From Coriobacteriaceae bacterium (GTDB taxonomy: Bacteria > Actinomycetota > Coriobacteriia > Coriobacteriales > Coriobacteriaceae): a DNA stretch of 64,000 bases. The DNA lies in assembly GCA_902399975.1 (NCBI GenBank), contig CABOHA010000003.1, positions 124,001 through 188,000 on the forward strand, in the 5' to 3' direction. The notes beneath the pieces are model-generated. The model was given only the letters and a program-made list of their open reading frames with translations, ran no database searches and was not told the DNA's origin. The position numbers and the translations under genes were made by a program. Within the stretch, counting starts at the first letter, position 1. Every line of letters begins with the position of its first letter. This document shows positions 26,081 to 34,439 of the stretch, one piece after another.

Positions 26081-27676
26081 ATGGAGACGAACGTTATCTG
26101 GCGCAATGCCCGCGCGGCCGTTATCGAGCTCGACGATGGCGGCTACTTTACCTGTGCCGATACGTGGGAGATCTTTGTCAACGATGAGCCCGCCGGTACC
26201 ACGAATACGGTCGAGACCTATGTCGATGGCCTGACCCCCGGCAAGCGCAACCTGATCCGCTTTGTCTGCGGCGAGCGCGAGTTGAGCGTAGGCGTCACCA
26301 CGCCGGCGGAGCCCTTTACCATCAACGTTCGCGACTGCGGAGCCAAGGGCGATGCCGAGCACGATGACACCACCAACATTCAGGCTGCCATCATGGCCTG
26401 CCCCAAGGGCGGGCGCGTGCTGATCCCCGCCGGCAACTACCGCATCAAGTCCCTCTTCCTTAAGAGCAATATCAACATCGAGCTTGCCGAGGGCGCGGTG
26501 CTGCTGGCCCGTCACGACCGCGCGGCGCTTGCCTACATTCCGGGCGCGGTCACGGGTGACGAGGGGGCTGGGTACGCCGGCACCGATATGCTGCCCCTGG
26601 GCCGTTGGGAAGGCGAGAGCTTTTCGACCTACTGTTCGACCTTTACGGGCCTGAGCGTGCACGACGTGTGCATCTATGGCCGCGGCGCCATCGACGGCCA
26701 GACCGATTTTGCCGAGGACAACTGGTGGAATAAGGACTTTAAGAACATCTTCCGTCCCGAGGAGGGCCGCGAGATCGCCCGCCCGCGCATGATCTTCCTG
26801 TCCGAGTGCGAAAACGTGAGCCTTGCCGGCTTTACCGTGCGCAACAGCCCGGCGTGGAATATCCATCCCATTCTGTGCGAGCACGTCGATGCCCTGTGCC
26901 TGTCCATCGAGGGTCCCAAGAACTCCCACAACACCGACGGCTTCGATCCCGAGAGCTGCGGTTTTGTCCGCATCCTTGGCTGCCAGTTCTCGGTGGGCGA
27001 CGACTGCATCGCCATCAAGAGCGGCAAATTGGGCATTGAGCCCGAGCTTCGTCCCGCCACGCACGACGTGCTGATCTCGCACTGCTACATGCACGACGGC
27101 CACGGCGCCGTGGTGCTGGGATCCGAGGCCGCCGGCGGCATCAAGGACCTCACCGTGAGCAAGTGCCTCTTTGAGCGCACCGACCGCGGCCTGCGCGTCA
27201 AGACCCGTCGTGGTCGCGGCAAGGACGCCGTCAACGAGGGCATCACCTTCGAGCACATTCGCATGGATAAGGTGCTCACGCCCTTCGTGGTCAACTCGTT
27301 CTACTTCTGCGACAAGGACGGCAAGACCGACTACGTGCAGTCTCGCGAGGCGCTGCCCGTCGACGACCGTACGCCCGGCTTTGGCGCCACGACGTTTTGC
27401 GATATCGAGGCCACCAACTGCCATGCGGCCGCGGCCTATATCACGGGCCTTCCCGAGAGCAAGGTGACGCGCCTGACGTTCCAGGATGTCCATGTGACCT
27501 TTGCCGCCGATGCCGAGCCCTTTGTGCCGGCCATGGCCTGCGGCGTGGAGCCCATGGTGCGCCAGGGCATCATCGCGCAGAACGTGAAAGTCCTCGACCT
27601 GCAGAACGTGCGCATCGAGGGTCAGGATGGCGACGAGCTGCAGCTGCAAAACGTCGACAAGGTTATCCGCGCGTAG
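26081..27676 (+). CDS. GH28 polygalacturonase-like glycoside hydrolase, cytoplasmic
   Basis: A 531-residue GH28 enzyme that hydrolyses alpha-1,4 galacturonate links in pectin fragments. An N-terminal beta-rich domain (about residues 1-85) precedes the right-handed beta-helix, which starts at VRDCGAKGDAEHDDTTNIQ. The four GH28 signatures are in order: NTDGFDPESC, GDDCIAIKSGK (two catalytic Asp), GHGAVVLGSE and RVKTRRGRG. No signal peptide is visible, so it acts inside the cell, probably as an exo-enzyme on imported oligomers. ATG at 26081 follows GAGGGAGAG. The next gene is the pectin methylesterase fusion. Confidence 0.92.
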   Translation: METNVIWRNARAAVIELDDGGYFTCADTWEIFVNDEPAGTTNTVETYVDGLTPGKRNLIRFVCGERELSVGVTTPAEPFTINVRDCGAKGDAEHDDTTNIQAAIMACPKGGRVLIPAGNYRIKSLFLKSNINIELAEGAVLLARHDRAALAYIPGAVTGDEGAGYAGTDMLPLGRWEGESFSTYCSTFTGLSVHDVCIYGRGAIDGQTDFAEDNWWNKDFKNIFRPEEGREIARPRMIFLSECENVSLAGFTVRNSPAWNIHPILCEHVDALCLSIEGPKNSHNTDGFDPESCGFVRILGCQFSVGDDCIAIKSGKLGIEPELRPATHDVLISHCYMHDGHGAVVLGSEAAGGIKDLTVSKCLFERTDRGLRVKTRRGRGKDAVNEGITFEHIRMDKVLTPFVVNSFYFCDKDGKTDYVQSREALPVDDRTPGFGATTFCDIEATNCHAAAAYITGLPESKVTRLTFQDVHVTFAADAEPFVPAMACGVEPMVRQGIIAQNVKVLDLQNVRIEGQDGDELQLQNVDKVIRA

Positions 27677-27713
27677 GGTAGTGCTCCTGCACAAGTGAAT
27701 ACGGCATGTTGAG

Positions 27714-27750
27714 GCGTGCGACGGTCGGGTCTGCCCGGCTGTCGCACGCA
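27714..27750 (+). promoter_or_regulatory. Hairpin between GH28 and esterase genes
   Basis: GCGTGCGAC pairs with GTCGCACGC around a GC-rich interior; no T-run. The function is unclear. Confidence 0.4.
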
Positions 27751-27807
27751 ATCTATAGGTGCCGGCATTGCACGGCGGGTGTTCTGTGACAGAAAGCGTA
27801 ATGACAG

Positions 27808-29973
27808 ATGAGTGGTAAAGAGCAGCTCTTTGAGGTATCGCTCGAACGCGAAGGCGCGTATCGCAGCATTTCGGCGGCGCTCGAGGCGGCGGAGCGGTGC
27901 GTGTCCGATACGACCGTGCCGGTGCGTGTGCTGGTGGCGCCGGGCGAGTATCGCGAGCAGGTTGAAATTCGTCGTCCGCATGTGACGCTCGAGGGCGAGA
28001 CGGCCGACAGCGTGCGTATCGTGGGAGGCCTGGGTGCCAAGATGCCTTCGGAAGATGGTAGCGGCCAGGATGGAAGACTCGGCACCTTCCGTACGTACAC
28101 GGTGCTGGTCGATGCCGACGACGTGACGCTTGCGGGTCTAACAATCGAAAACAACGCCGGTGATGGGCGCGAGGTCGGCCAGGCGATTGCCCTGTATGCC
28201 GATGGTGACCGCCTGGTTGTCGATGCCTGCTGCATTAAAGGACACCAGGACACGCTCTTTTTGGGGCCGCTGCCGCCGCGCGAGGCCAAGCCGGGCGGCT
28301 TTATAGGCCCCAAGCAGTTCGCCCCGCGCCGCGTGGGGCGGCAGTATTTTCGACGTTGCCGGATCGAGGGCGATGTCGACTTTATCTTTGGTGGCGCGCG
28401 TGCCTACTTTGAGGGGTGTGAGATTCGCTCGCTCAACCGCGATATGGATGTCAACGGGTATGTAACGGCAGCCTCCACGCCTCAGGGCGAGCCGTACGGA
28501 TTTGTGTTTCATGGCTGTTCGTTTACAGCCGATGAGGGCATTGCCCCCGGATCGGTCTATCTGGGTCGTCCATGGCGCGAGTGGGCCCAGACCGTTTTGC
28601 TCGAATGCTGGCTGGGCCCCCATATTTCACTCGAGGGTTGGTGGGATTGGAATAAGCCAGCGGCACATGACGGCACCCTGTATGCCGGCGGTTCCCTGTT
28701 TGGCCCGGCGGGTGATACTGCCGCTTGGGTGCCGTGGGCGCATTGCCTGACCGGTCAGGATTCCGAACGCTATGCGCGTGACCGAGTGCTTGCCGGCACG
28801 GATGGTTGGGATCCCGAGGGCGGCGACGGTGATGCGGTAGAGACGGCCGGGCTATCTGCCAATGGCCGCACCGTGCACATCGAGACGTACTACGAGGACG
28901 AACCTGCGCTGCGCGCCCGACTGAAGCGCGAGGGGCGCTCGGCCGCATTTACGGGCAAGACTCCCATAGACTTTGAGGCATGGAAGGCTGCGACCAGGAC
29001 TCGTCTGTACGATATTTTGGGTCTTTCGCTTATGGACCGCGCCCCGATTGAGATTCGTGAGCTCAATCGCGTGCGGGTTGCCGGCAGCATCGTGCGTACT
29101 CATGCGGTGTTGCAGGTTGAGCACGATGTGTGGATGCCGTTTTACCTGTTGGAGCCGTCCCGCCCCAAGCTTGACGAGCGGGGACTCAAGCGCTGCTATA
29201 TCTGCCCGCATGGTCACCAGGGGGCGGGTGCTGCAAGCATAGCCGGCGTTGCGGGCGTGCCGGCGGTCGACGATGCCGTGCGTAAGTTCAATTACGACTA
29301 CGGTCTGCGTTTGGCGCGCATGGGTTACGTGACCGTCTGCCCCGATGCGCGTGGTTGGGGATACCGTCGTGACTGGAAGGGTCAGGGCGACGACGAGAAC
29401 AGCTACCTGCGCGGTACGTGTCTGAATCAAGCACGTATGGCCGAGCCGCTGGGTCTTACGGTCGCGGGCCTCAACGCCTGGGACAACATGCGCTTGATTG
29501 ATTACTTGGAGACACGCGGTGACATTGCCATGGACGACCTGGGCTGCTTTGGTTTTTCGGGCGGCGGTTACATGACGTTGTACCTGTCCGCGCTCGACCC
29601 GCGCGTGCGCAAGGCGTTTGTCTCGGGCTATCTGTACGGCGTTGATGATTCGCTACTGCACCTCAACGGCAATTGCAGCTGCAATTACACGCCTGGACTC
29701 TGGCGTCTGCTCGACATGGGCGACATTGCATCGCTTGTCGCGCCACGGCCGCTCTTGGTTCAGAGCTGCGAGAAAGACCATCTCAACGGCGCCCGCGGGC
29801 TTGCGAACGTAGACGAGCAGCTCGATATCGTTCGCGACGCCTACGCGCTGCTGGGCAAGGACGAAAACCTTCTGCACGAGGTCTGCCCGGGTGGACACCA
29901 CCTGGGCGTGGCGCATCTTGCCGAGGATATCGAATGGCTCGATTCGCAAGTTGCGGAATGCGCCCACGCATAG
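27808..29973 (+). CDS. Two-domain pectin esterase: CE8 methylesterase fused to alpha/beta-hydrolase
   Basis: A 721-residue fusion. Residues 1 to about 335 are a CE8 pectin methylesterase beta-helix with catalytic motifs GQAIALY, GHQDTLF (Gln and Asp), DFIFGG (second Asp) and LGRPWREW (Arg). From about residue 350 an alpha/beta-hydrolase follows, with YICPHGHQGAGA, the nucleophile elbow GFSGGG (about residue 577), and a late acid/His region ending CPGGHHLGVAH. The second domain resembles large acetylesterase-type hydrolases. The pair would remove methyl and probably acetyl groups from the same oligogalacturonide. There is no signal peptide. Separate genes are the usual arrangement. Which ester the second domain cuts is inferred. 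Confidence 0.85.
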   Translation: MSGKEQLFEVSLEREGAYRSISAALEAAERCVSDTTVPVRVLVAPGEYREQVEIRRPHVTLEGETADSVRIVGGLGAKMPSEDGSGQDGRLGTFRTYTVLVDADDVTLAGLTIENNAGDGREVGQAIALYADGDRLVVDACCIKGHQDTLFLGPLPPREAKPGGFIGPKQFAPRRVGRQYFRRCRIEGDVDFIFGGARAYFEGCEIRSLNRDMDVNGYVTAASTPQGEPYGFVFHGCSFTADEGIAPGSVYLGRPWREWAQTVLLECWLGPHISLEGWWDWNKPAAHDGTLYAGGSLFGPAGDTAAWVPWAHCLTGQDSERYARDRVLAGTDGWDPEGGDGDAVETAGLSANGRTVHIETYYEDEPALRARLKREGRSAAFTGKTPIDFEAWKAATRTRLYDILGLSLMDRAPIEIRELNRVRVAGSIVRTHAVLQVEHDVWMPFYLLEPSRPKLDERGLKRCYICPHGHQGAGAASIAGVAGVPAVDDAVRKFNYDYGLRLARMGYVTVCPDARGWGYRRDWKGQGDDENSYLRGTCLNQARMAEPLGLTVAGLNAWDNMRLIDYLETRGDIAMDDLGCFGFSGGGYMTLYLSALDPRVRKAFVSGYLYGVDDSLLHLNGNCSCNYTPGLWRLLDMGDIASLVAPRPLLVQSCEKDHLNGARGLANVDEQLDIVRDAYALLGKDENLLHEVCPGGHHLGVAHLAEDIEWLDSQVAECAHA

Positions 29974-30041
29974 CCCCTCGGATGTTGCGAATGAACGGTA
30001 TGTACCTGTATGACCGCCGGTGTGCGGGTGAGGAGAAGAAT

Positions 30042-30710
30042 ATGGAAACGAAAAACTTGAGCGAATCGACCATCTGCTGCTTTGGCGATTCGACCACCTG
30101 GGGCGATAACGGATGCGGCGGGGGAGGCAACGATATCTCCTGGACTTCGCACCTGGGTGCGCTGCTGGGCGGCGCTACGATCGAGAACTTTGGTATTAAG
30201 GGTTCGCGTATTGCCGTCAAGGCCGACCGTAGCGATTCGTTTGTCGAGCGCTTGGACGGCATCGATCACACGGCAGATATCTGCATCGTCTTTGGCGGCG
30301 TTAACGACTTTAGCCGTAACGTGCCGCTGGGAGAGCTGGGCAGCACGGACGTGCACGAGTTCTACGGTGCGCTCGACTACCTGATCCGCACCATCACGGC
30401 GCGCTCGCCTCAGGCAAAGCTGGTGTTTATGACGCCGTGCAAGACGAGCGGCAAACACGAGAAGGATATTCCGGCAAGCAACGAGGCCAACCATCTGGGC
30501 CTGACGCAAGACGCCTATGTGCGCGCGATGCTGGAGGTCTGCGATCGCTACTCGGTGCCGGTGATCGACCTGTATGCGCAAAGCGGCATCAGCCCGTTTT
30601 TGCCGGAGCACCGCGAGCTCTACATGCCGGACGGTCTGCATTACAGCCCTACCGGCTATGAGCGCCTGGCGCATCGCATCGCTGCGGGCCTCACCGCCGT
30701 TTGCCGTTAA
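30042..30710 (+). CDS. SGNH/GDSL-family esterase
   Basis: A 222-residue SGNH hydrolase. Block I is CFGDSTTWGDNG (nucleophile Ser, residues about 13-24), block III is FGGVNDF, and block V is DGLHYSPTGYERLA with the catalytic Asp and His. Enzymes of this fold in pectin clusters often deacetylate rhamnogalacturonan, so acetylesterase activity on pectin oligomers is a fair guess. No signal peptide. ATG at 30042 with AGGAG 6 bases upstream. The gene follows the CE8 fusion by 68 bases. Confidence 0.82.
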   Translation: METKNLSESTICCFGDSTTWGDNGCGGGGNDISWTSHLGALLGGATIENFGIKGSRIAVKADRSDSFVERLDGIDHTADICIVFGGVNDFSRNVPLGELGSTDVHEFYGALDYLIRTITARSPQAKLVFMTPCKTSGKHEKDIPASNEANHLGLTQDAYVRAMLEVCDRYSVPVIDLYAQSGISPFLPEHRELYMPDGLHYSPTGYERLAHRIAAGLTAVCR

Positions 30711-30724
30711 AAGTTTGCCGTTCA

Positions 30725-30792
30725 CGGGGATTATAGGGTTAACGTTCACCCTATAATCCCCGTTCGCGTTACACTAGGGGAAACGTTCACCC
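30725..30792 (+). promoter_or_regulatory. Palindrome with operators before the GH105 gene
   Basis: A perfect 15-bp inverted repeat, 30725-30739 with 30748-30762, has TTAACGTTCACCC at its centre, so one operator is embedded in a larger palindrome. A second site, GAAACGTTCACCC, lies at about 30780-30792. TACACT at 30770-30775 may be the -10 box between them. Confidence 0.6.
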
Positions 30793-30817
30793 ATCAATAA
30801 CGTCAGAGGGGACAGCA

Positions 30818-32053
30818 ATGGGTTGCAATCAGATTCTGGACCGTTATATCGAGCAGTTGATCGAGACCTCTACGCCTCAGGCGCCGGCCTGGAATATCGA
30901 AAAGCTTCGCGCCGGCAAGGAGAACACCTGGAATTACATTGACGGCTGCATGATCAAGGCACTCATCGAGCTGTACGAGATCACCGGCGAGCAGCGCTAC
31001 CTGACCTTCGCTGACGACTATATCGACTTTTTTGTCCAGGATGACGGCACCATCAAGCATTACGATCCCCAGGAATACAACCTCGACAACGTCAATGCGG
31101 GCAAAACCCTCTACAAACTCTATGACCTGGTGGGCAAGCCCAAGTACCGTGCCGCCATGGATACCATCTATCGTCAGCTCGAAACCCAGCCGCGTACCAA
31201 AGAGGGTGTGTTTTGGCACAAAGCCGTCTACCCCAACCAGATCTGGCTCGACGGCATGTACATGGCGCAGCCGTTCTACATGCAGTACGAGCTGAGCTTC
31301 CACAACCGCCGTGCCTGCTCGGATAGTTTCCATATGTTCCAGGTCGTGCATGACCTGATGCGCAACCCCCTCAACGGCCTGTACTATCACGCCTACGACG
31401 CGAGCCGCAAGCAGTTCTGGTGCGATCCCGTCACCGGCCTTTCGGCCAACTTCTGGCTGCGCGCCGAGGGCTGGTTCGCCATGGCGCTCATCGATACCTG
31501 GGAGCTCATGCCGCCCTCGATGTCGGCCGAGAAGGACGAGATCCGCAAGATGTTCCACGACCTGATCGACGCCATGCTGCCGTATCAGGACGAGAAGACC
31601 GGCATGTGGCACCAGGTCATCAACCTGCCCAATATCGCCCCCAACTATCTGGAGGAGTCGGGCAGCGCCATCTTTGCCAACGCCATCATGAAGGGCGTGC
31701 GCCTGGGCGTGCTGGGCGAGCGCTACTACCAGTACGGCCGCCGTGCGTTTGACGGCATCTGCGACACGTGCCTGTCCGAGCGCGACGGGCAGCTGGCGCT
31801 CGACAACATCTGCCTGGTGGCGGGTCTTGGCAACACCGCGCACCGCGAGGGCACGTTTGGCTACTACATGAGCGAGCCCGTCGTCAAAAACGACGCGAAG
31901 GGCGTGGCGCCGCTGGTGCTTGCCTATATCGAGACCATGCATCATGACAAGCTTGCCGGTAAGCGCGATCCGCTTGCCCCTTCGGGCGTGTGCTCCATCG
32001 ACGACCCGTTTGGCGGCTACACGCCGGGCATCAATGCGTGCAAGGAGGTTTAG
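30818..32053 (+). CDS. GH105 unsaturated rhamnogalacturonyl/galacturonyl hydrolase
   Basis: A 411-residue (alpha/alpha)6-barrel enzyme of the YteR/YesR type. It removes the unsaturated uronic acid left at the non-reducing end by pectate or rhamnogalacturonan lyases, giving 5-keto-4-deoxyuronate. The regions NYIDGCMIKAL (first conserved Asp) and PNQIWLDGMYMAQPF (second Asp) are diagnostic. No signal peptide, as usual for this family. Its product feeds the RpiB-type isomerase and KduD encoded downstream. Controlled by the operator-palindrome in front. Confidence 0.92.
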   Translation: MGCNQILDRYIEQLIETSTPQAPAWNIEKLRAGKENTWNYIDGCMIKALIELYEITGEQRYLTFADDYIDFFVQDDGTIKHYDPQEYNLDNVNAGKTLYKLYDLVGKPKYRAAMDTIYRQLETQPRTKEGVFWHKAVYPNQIWLDGMYMAQPFYMQYELSFHNRRACSDSFHMFQVVHDLMRNPLNGLYYHAYDASRKQFWCDPVTGLSANFWLRAEGWFAMALIDTWELMPPSMSAEKDEIRKMFHDLIDAMLPYQDEKTGMWHQVINLPNIAPNYLEESGSAIFANAIMKGVRLGVLGERYYQYGRRAFDGICDTCLSERDGQLALDNICLVAGLGNTAHREGTFGYYMSEPVVKNDAKGVAPLVLAYIETMHHDKLAGKRDPLAPSGVCSIDDPFGGYTPGINACKEV

Positions 32054-32055
32054 GC

Positions 32056-32973
32056 ATGGCGCAGTCAAAAGGCGCACTGAGCGTCGGCGTGCGCCTGCAC
32101 GACCTGCCCGAGGGTACGGTCGAGGAGCGCATTCGCATGGCAGGCAAACTGGGTTTCTCGTGCATTCAGCTGCCGAGCAAAGTACTCTACAAGTCCTTTG
32201 GCATTAATCGTTCCGGCCTTACGCACGAACTCGCCGACCATCTGCGCGAGGTGCTCGACACCAACGGCGTGCAGGTGGCGGTGCTCGGCTGCTATAAAAA
32301 CCTGGCAACGCCCGATCAGAATCAACTGGTGGATACCTATGCCGAGTACGAGGCGTGCCTGAGGTTCGCGCGCTGGCTTGGGGGCTGTCCGGTGGGGACC
32401 GAGACGGGGCGCCCTAACGCGCAGAACAAGATGGCCGATGACCGTTTTTCGGCCGCTGCGCTCGATGCGTTTTGCAAAGGACTCGCACGCGTGTGCTCGA
32501 TGGCCGAAAAGGAGGGCGGCGAGCTTCTGATCGAGCCCGGTTGGAACGAGATCGTCAATACGCCCGGGCGCTGCCGCGAGGTTCTGGAGCGCGTCCCGAG
32601 CCCGGCGCTCGGCGTGATCTACGACCCGGTGTCGCTGCTGCATCCCACGATCGTCGGTGAGGCTTCCGAGCAGGTGTCGCGTATGTTGCACCTGTGCGGC
32701 AGCAAGATTCGCGTGCTGCATGCAAAGGACTACGAGATCGTAGACAACGAGGACCAGGATGGCTGGTGTGATGGCTCGGGCTCTCGTTTGGTATGCCACG
32801 GCGCCTGTACTTGCGGAAACTTTGATTTTGAGGCTATTGCCGCCTGGGCCGCGGCCGCGCGACCGGGCATTATGACCGTTATCGAGAACAGCACACCGTC
32901 CACGGTCGAGCGTTCGCGCGACGAGTTGCTGCGCATGGGCCGCAGCGTGATGTGCGAGCACGTGATTCTGTAA
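32056..32973 (+). CDS. Sugar phosphate isomerase/epimerase-like TIM-barrel protein
   Basis: A 305-residue protein of the AP-endonuclease-2 / xylose-isomerase-like TIM-barrel family. Visible metal-ligand segments include LLIEPGWNEIV (Glu), GVIYDPVSLLHPT (Asp) and VLHAKDYEI (His-x-Lys-Asp). The family covers isomerases and epimerases of sugars and their acids; the exact reaction is unknown. It begins 2 bases after the GH105 stop with AAGGAGG, so the two are cotranslated and it likely acts on a sugar freed from pectin, perhaps a uronate or rhamnose. Confidence 0.75.
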   Translation: MAQSKGALSVGVRLHDLPEGTVEERIRMAGKLGFSCIQLPSKVLYKSFGINRSGLTHELADHLREVLDTNGVQVAVLGCYKNLATPDQNQLVDTYAEYEACLRFARWLGGCPVGTETGRPNAQNKMADDRFSAAALDAFCKGLARVCSMAEKEGGELLIEPGWNEIVNTPGRCREVLERVPSPALGVIYDPVSLLHPTIVGEASEQVSRMLHLCGSKIRVLHAKDYEIVDNEDQDGWCDGSGSRLVCHGACTCGNFDFEAIAAWAAAARPGIMTVIENSTPSTVERSRDELLRMGRSVMCEHVIL

Positions 32974-33023
32974 CGAAGCAGGTTGGCGAAAGAGATTGTC
33001 GTAGAGGTCCAGGAGAGGAACCG

Positions 33024-34241
33024 ATGGCTATTCATATTGTTGAGGAAGCGAACCGTTGCCTTGGGTGCAAGAAGGCGTTCTGCCAGCTTAAAGGCTGCCC
33101 GGTGCAGACGCCTATTTCGCAGGTCATTGACTTGTTCAAGCAGCGTCGTCTGGAAGAGGCAGGTGAGCTGCTGTTCCAGAACAACCCCATGAGCGCGGTC
33201 TGCTCCATGATCTGCAACCATTCGGGTCAGTGCGAGGGCTCGTGCATCCAGGGCCGCAAGGGCACGCCGGTGCATTTCTCGAGCATCGAGAACTATATCT
33301 CGACCGCGTATTTGGACCGCAAGGAGTGGAAGCCCGCGCCGTCGTGCGGCAAGCAGATTGCCGTGGTCGGCTCCGGTCCTGCCGGCATTACCGTAGCCAT
33401 TAAGATGGCCCAGCTGGGCTGTGCCGTTACGGTGTTTGAGCAGCGCCCCGAGATCGGCGGTGTGCTGGAGTACGGTATCCCCGAATTCCGCCTGCCGCGT
33501 TCGCTGGTGCAAAAGTACCGTCACGTGATGTGCTCGCTCGGCGTGCGCGTTCGCCCCTCGACCACCATCGGCGGCGCGCTGCATATCGACGATCTGCTGC
33601 GCGACGGCTACGATGCGGTCTTTGTGGGTACCGGTACCTGGCGCGCCCGCAAGCTGGGTATTCCCGGCGAGTCGCGTGGCAACGTGCTGTTTGGTATCGA
33701 TTACCTGGTCGATCCCACGAGTGTGGCGATCGGGCAGAACGTGGCAGTCATCGGCGCCGGCAACGTGGCCATGGATGTCGCCCGCACGGCCCTGCGCTCG
33801 GGCGCTCGCAAGGTTACCGTGTATGCTCGTTCGCGCCATATCTCGGCTATCGATGACGAGGTCGAGCTGACCGAGCTCGACGGTGCCGAGATCGTGTGCG
33901 GCAAGGCAATCTGCGCCATCGACGATAACGGTCCGGTGTTCGAGACCGCTATCTTTGACAAGGACAACAACGTGGTAGGCTACGAGGAAGAGCTTGACCA
34001 TGTGCCCGCCGACACCGTGGTGATTGCGGCTTCGCAGATGCCCAAAGACAAGCTCGTGCTTACAACGGGTGGTCTGGAGACCGACCATCGCGGTCTTCTT
34101 TCGGTCGATGAGTGCGGTATGACCACCGTGTCGGGTGTCTTTGCCGCCGGGGACGTGGTCAACGGTCCGCTCACCGTGGTCCATGCCGTGGCCGGCGCCA
34201 AGCTTGCCGTCGAAGGCATGACCAGCTACCTGGGCCTCTAA
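33024..34241 (+). CDS. GltD-like FAD/NAD(P) oxidoreductase with N-terminal Fe-S domain
   Basis: A 405-residue stand-alone homologue of the glutamate synthase small subunit / dihydropyrimidine dehydrogenase N-terminal part. The Cys-rich Fe-S domain (about residues 8-85) shows CLGCKKAFCQLKGCP and CNHSGQCEGSCIQG; the FAD fold begins at VVGSGPAGITVAIKMA and the NAD(P) fold at VIGAGNVAMDVARTA. No glutamate synthase large subunit is nearby. Such proteins shuttle electrons between NAD(P)H and a partner. The next gene is a second Fe-S flavoenzyme, which could be that partner. The true start is the ATG at 33024 with AGGAGAGG. Confidence 0.85.
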   Translation: MAIHIVEEANRCLGCKKAFCQLKGCPVQTPISQVIDLFKQRRLEEAGELLFQNNPMSAVCSMICNHSGQCEGSCIQGRKGTPVHFSSIENYISTAYLDRKEWKPAPSCGKQIAVVGSGPAGITVAIKMAQLGCAVTVFEQRPEIGGVLEYGIPEFRLPRSLVQKYRHVMCSLGVRVRPSTTIGGALHIDDLLRDGYDAVFVGTGTWRARKLGIPGESRGNVLFGIDYLVDPTSVAIGQNVAVIGAGNVAMDVARTALRSGARKVTVYARSRHISAIDDEVELTELDGAEIVCGKAICAIDDNGPVFETAIFDKDNNVVGYEEELDHVPADTVVIAASQMPKDKLVLTTGGLETDHRGLLSVDECGMTTVSGVFAAGDVVNGPLTVVHAVAGAKLAVEGMTSYLGL

Positions 34242-34258
34242 CTCATCCCACCCATCAG

Positions 34259-34330
34259 TTGCGGTGAAATACGGACTGTTTTGGCTGTCAGAAGCCTCAT
34301 CTACTCCGTATTCCACCGCAACTTTTTTGT
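34259..34330 (+). terminator. Hairpin terminator of the GltD-like gene; repeat family with 42028-42090
   Basis: GTTGCGGTGAAATACGGA (34259-34276) pairs with 34306-34323 (one mismatch) and runs into a T6 tract. The same GCGGTGAAATAYGGACTGTTT motif forms the hairpin at 42028-42090, so this is a dispersed palindrome used as a terminator. Confidence 0.75.
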
Positions 34331-34439
34331 GGGTCGAGTAAAAGCCGGGGGAGCGCTCACGGTCGGGCATTGCGCGGTTACTGCTACGATAGGTAGGTCA
34401 GCAACTGCCGCCGAGCGGCTCAAACGAAAGGAAGCCTGC

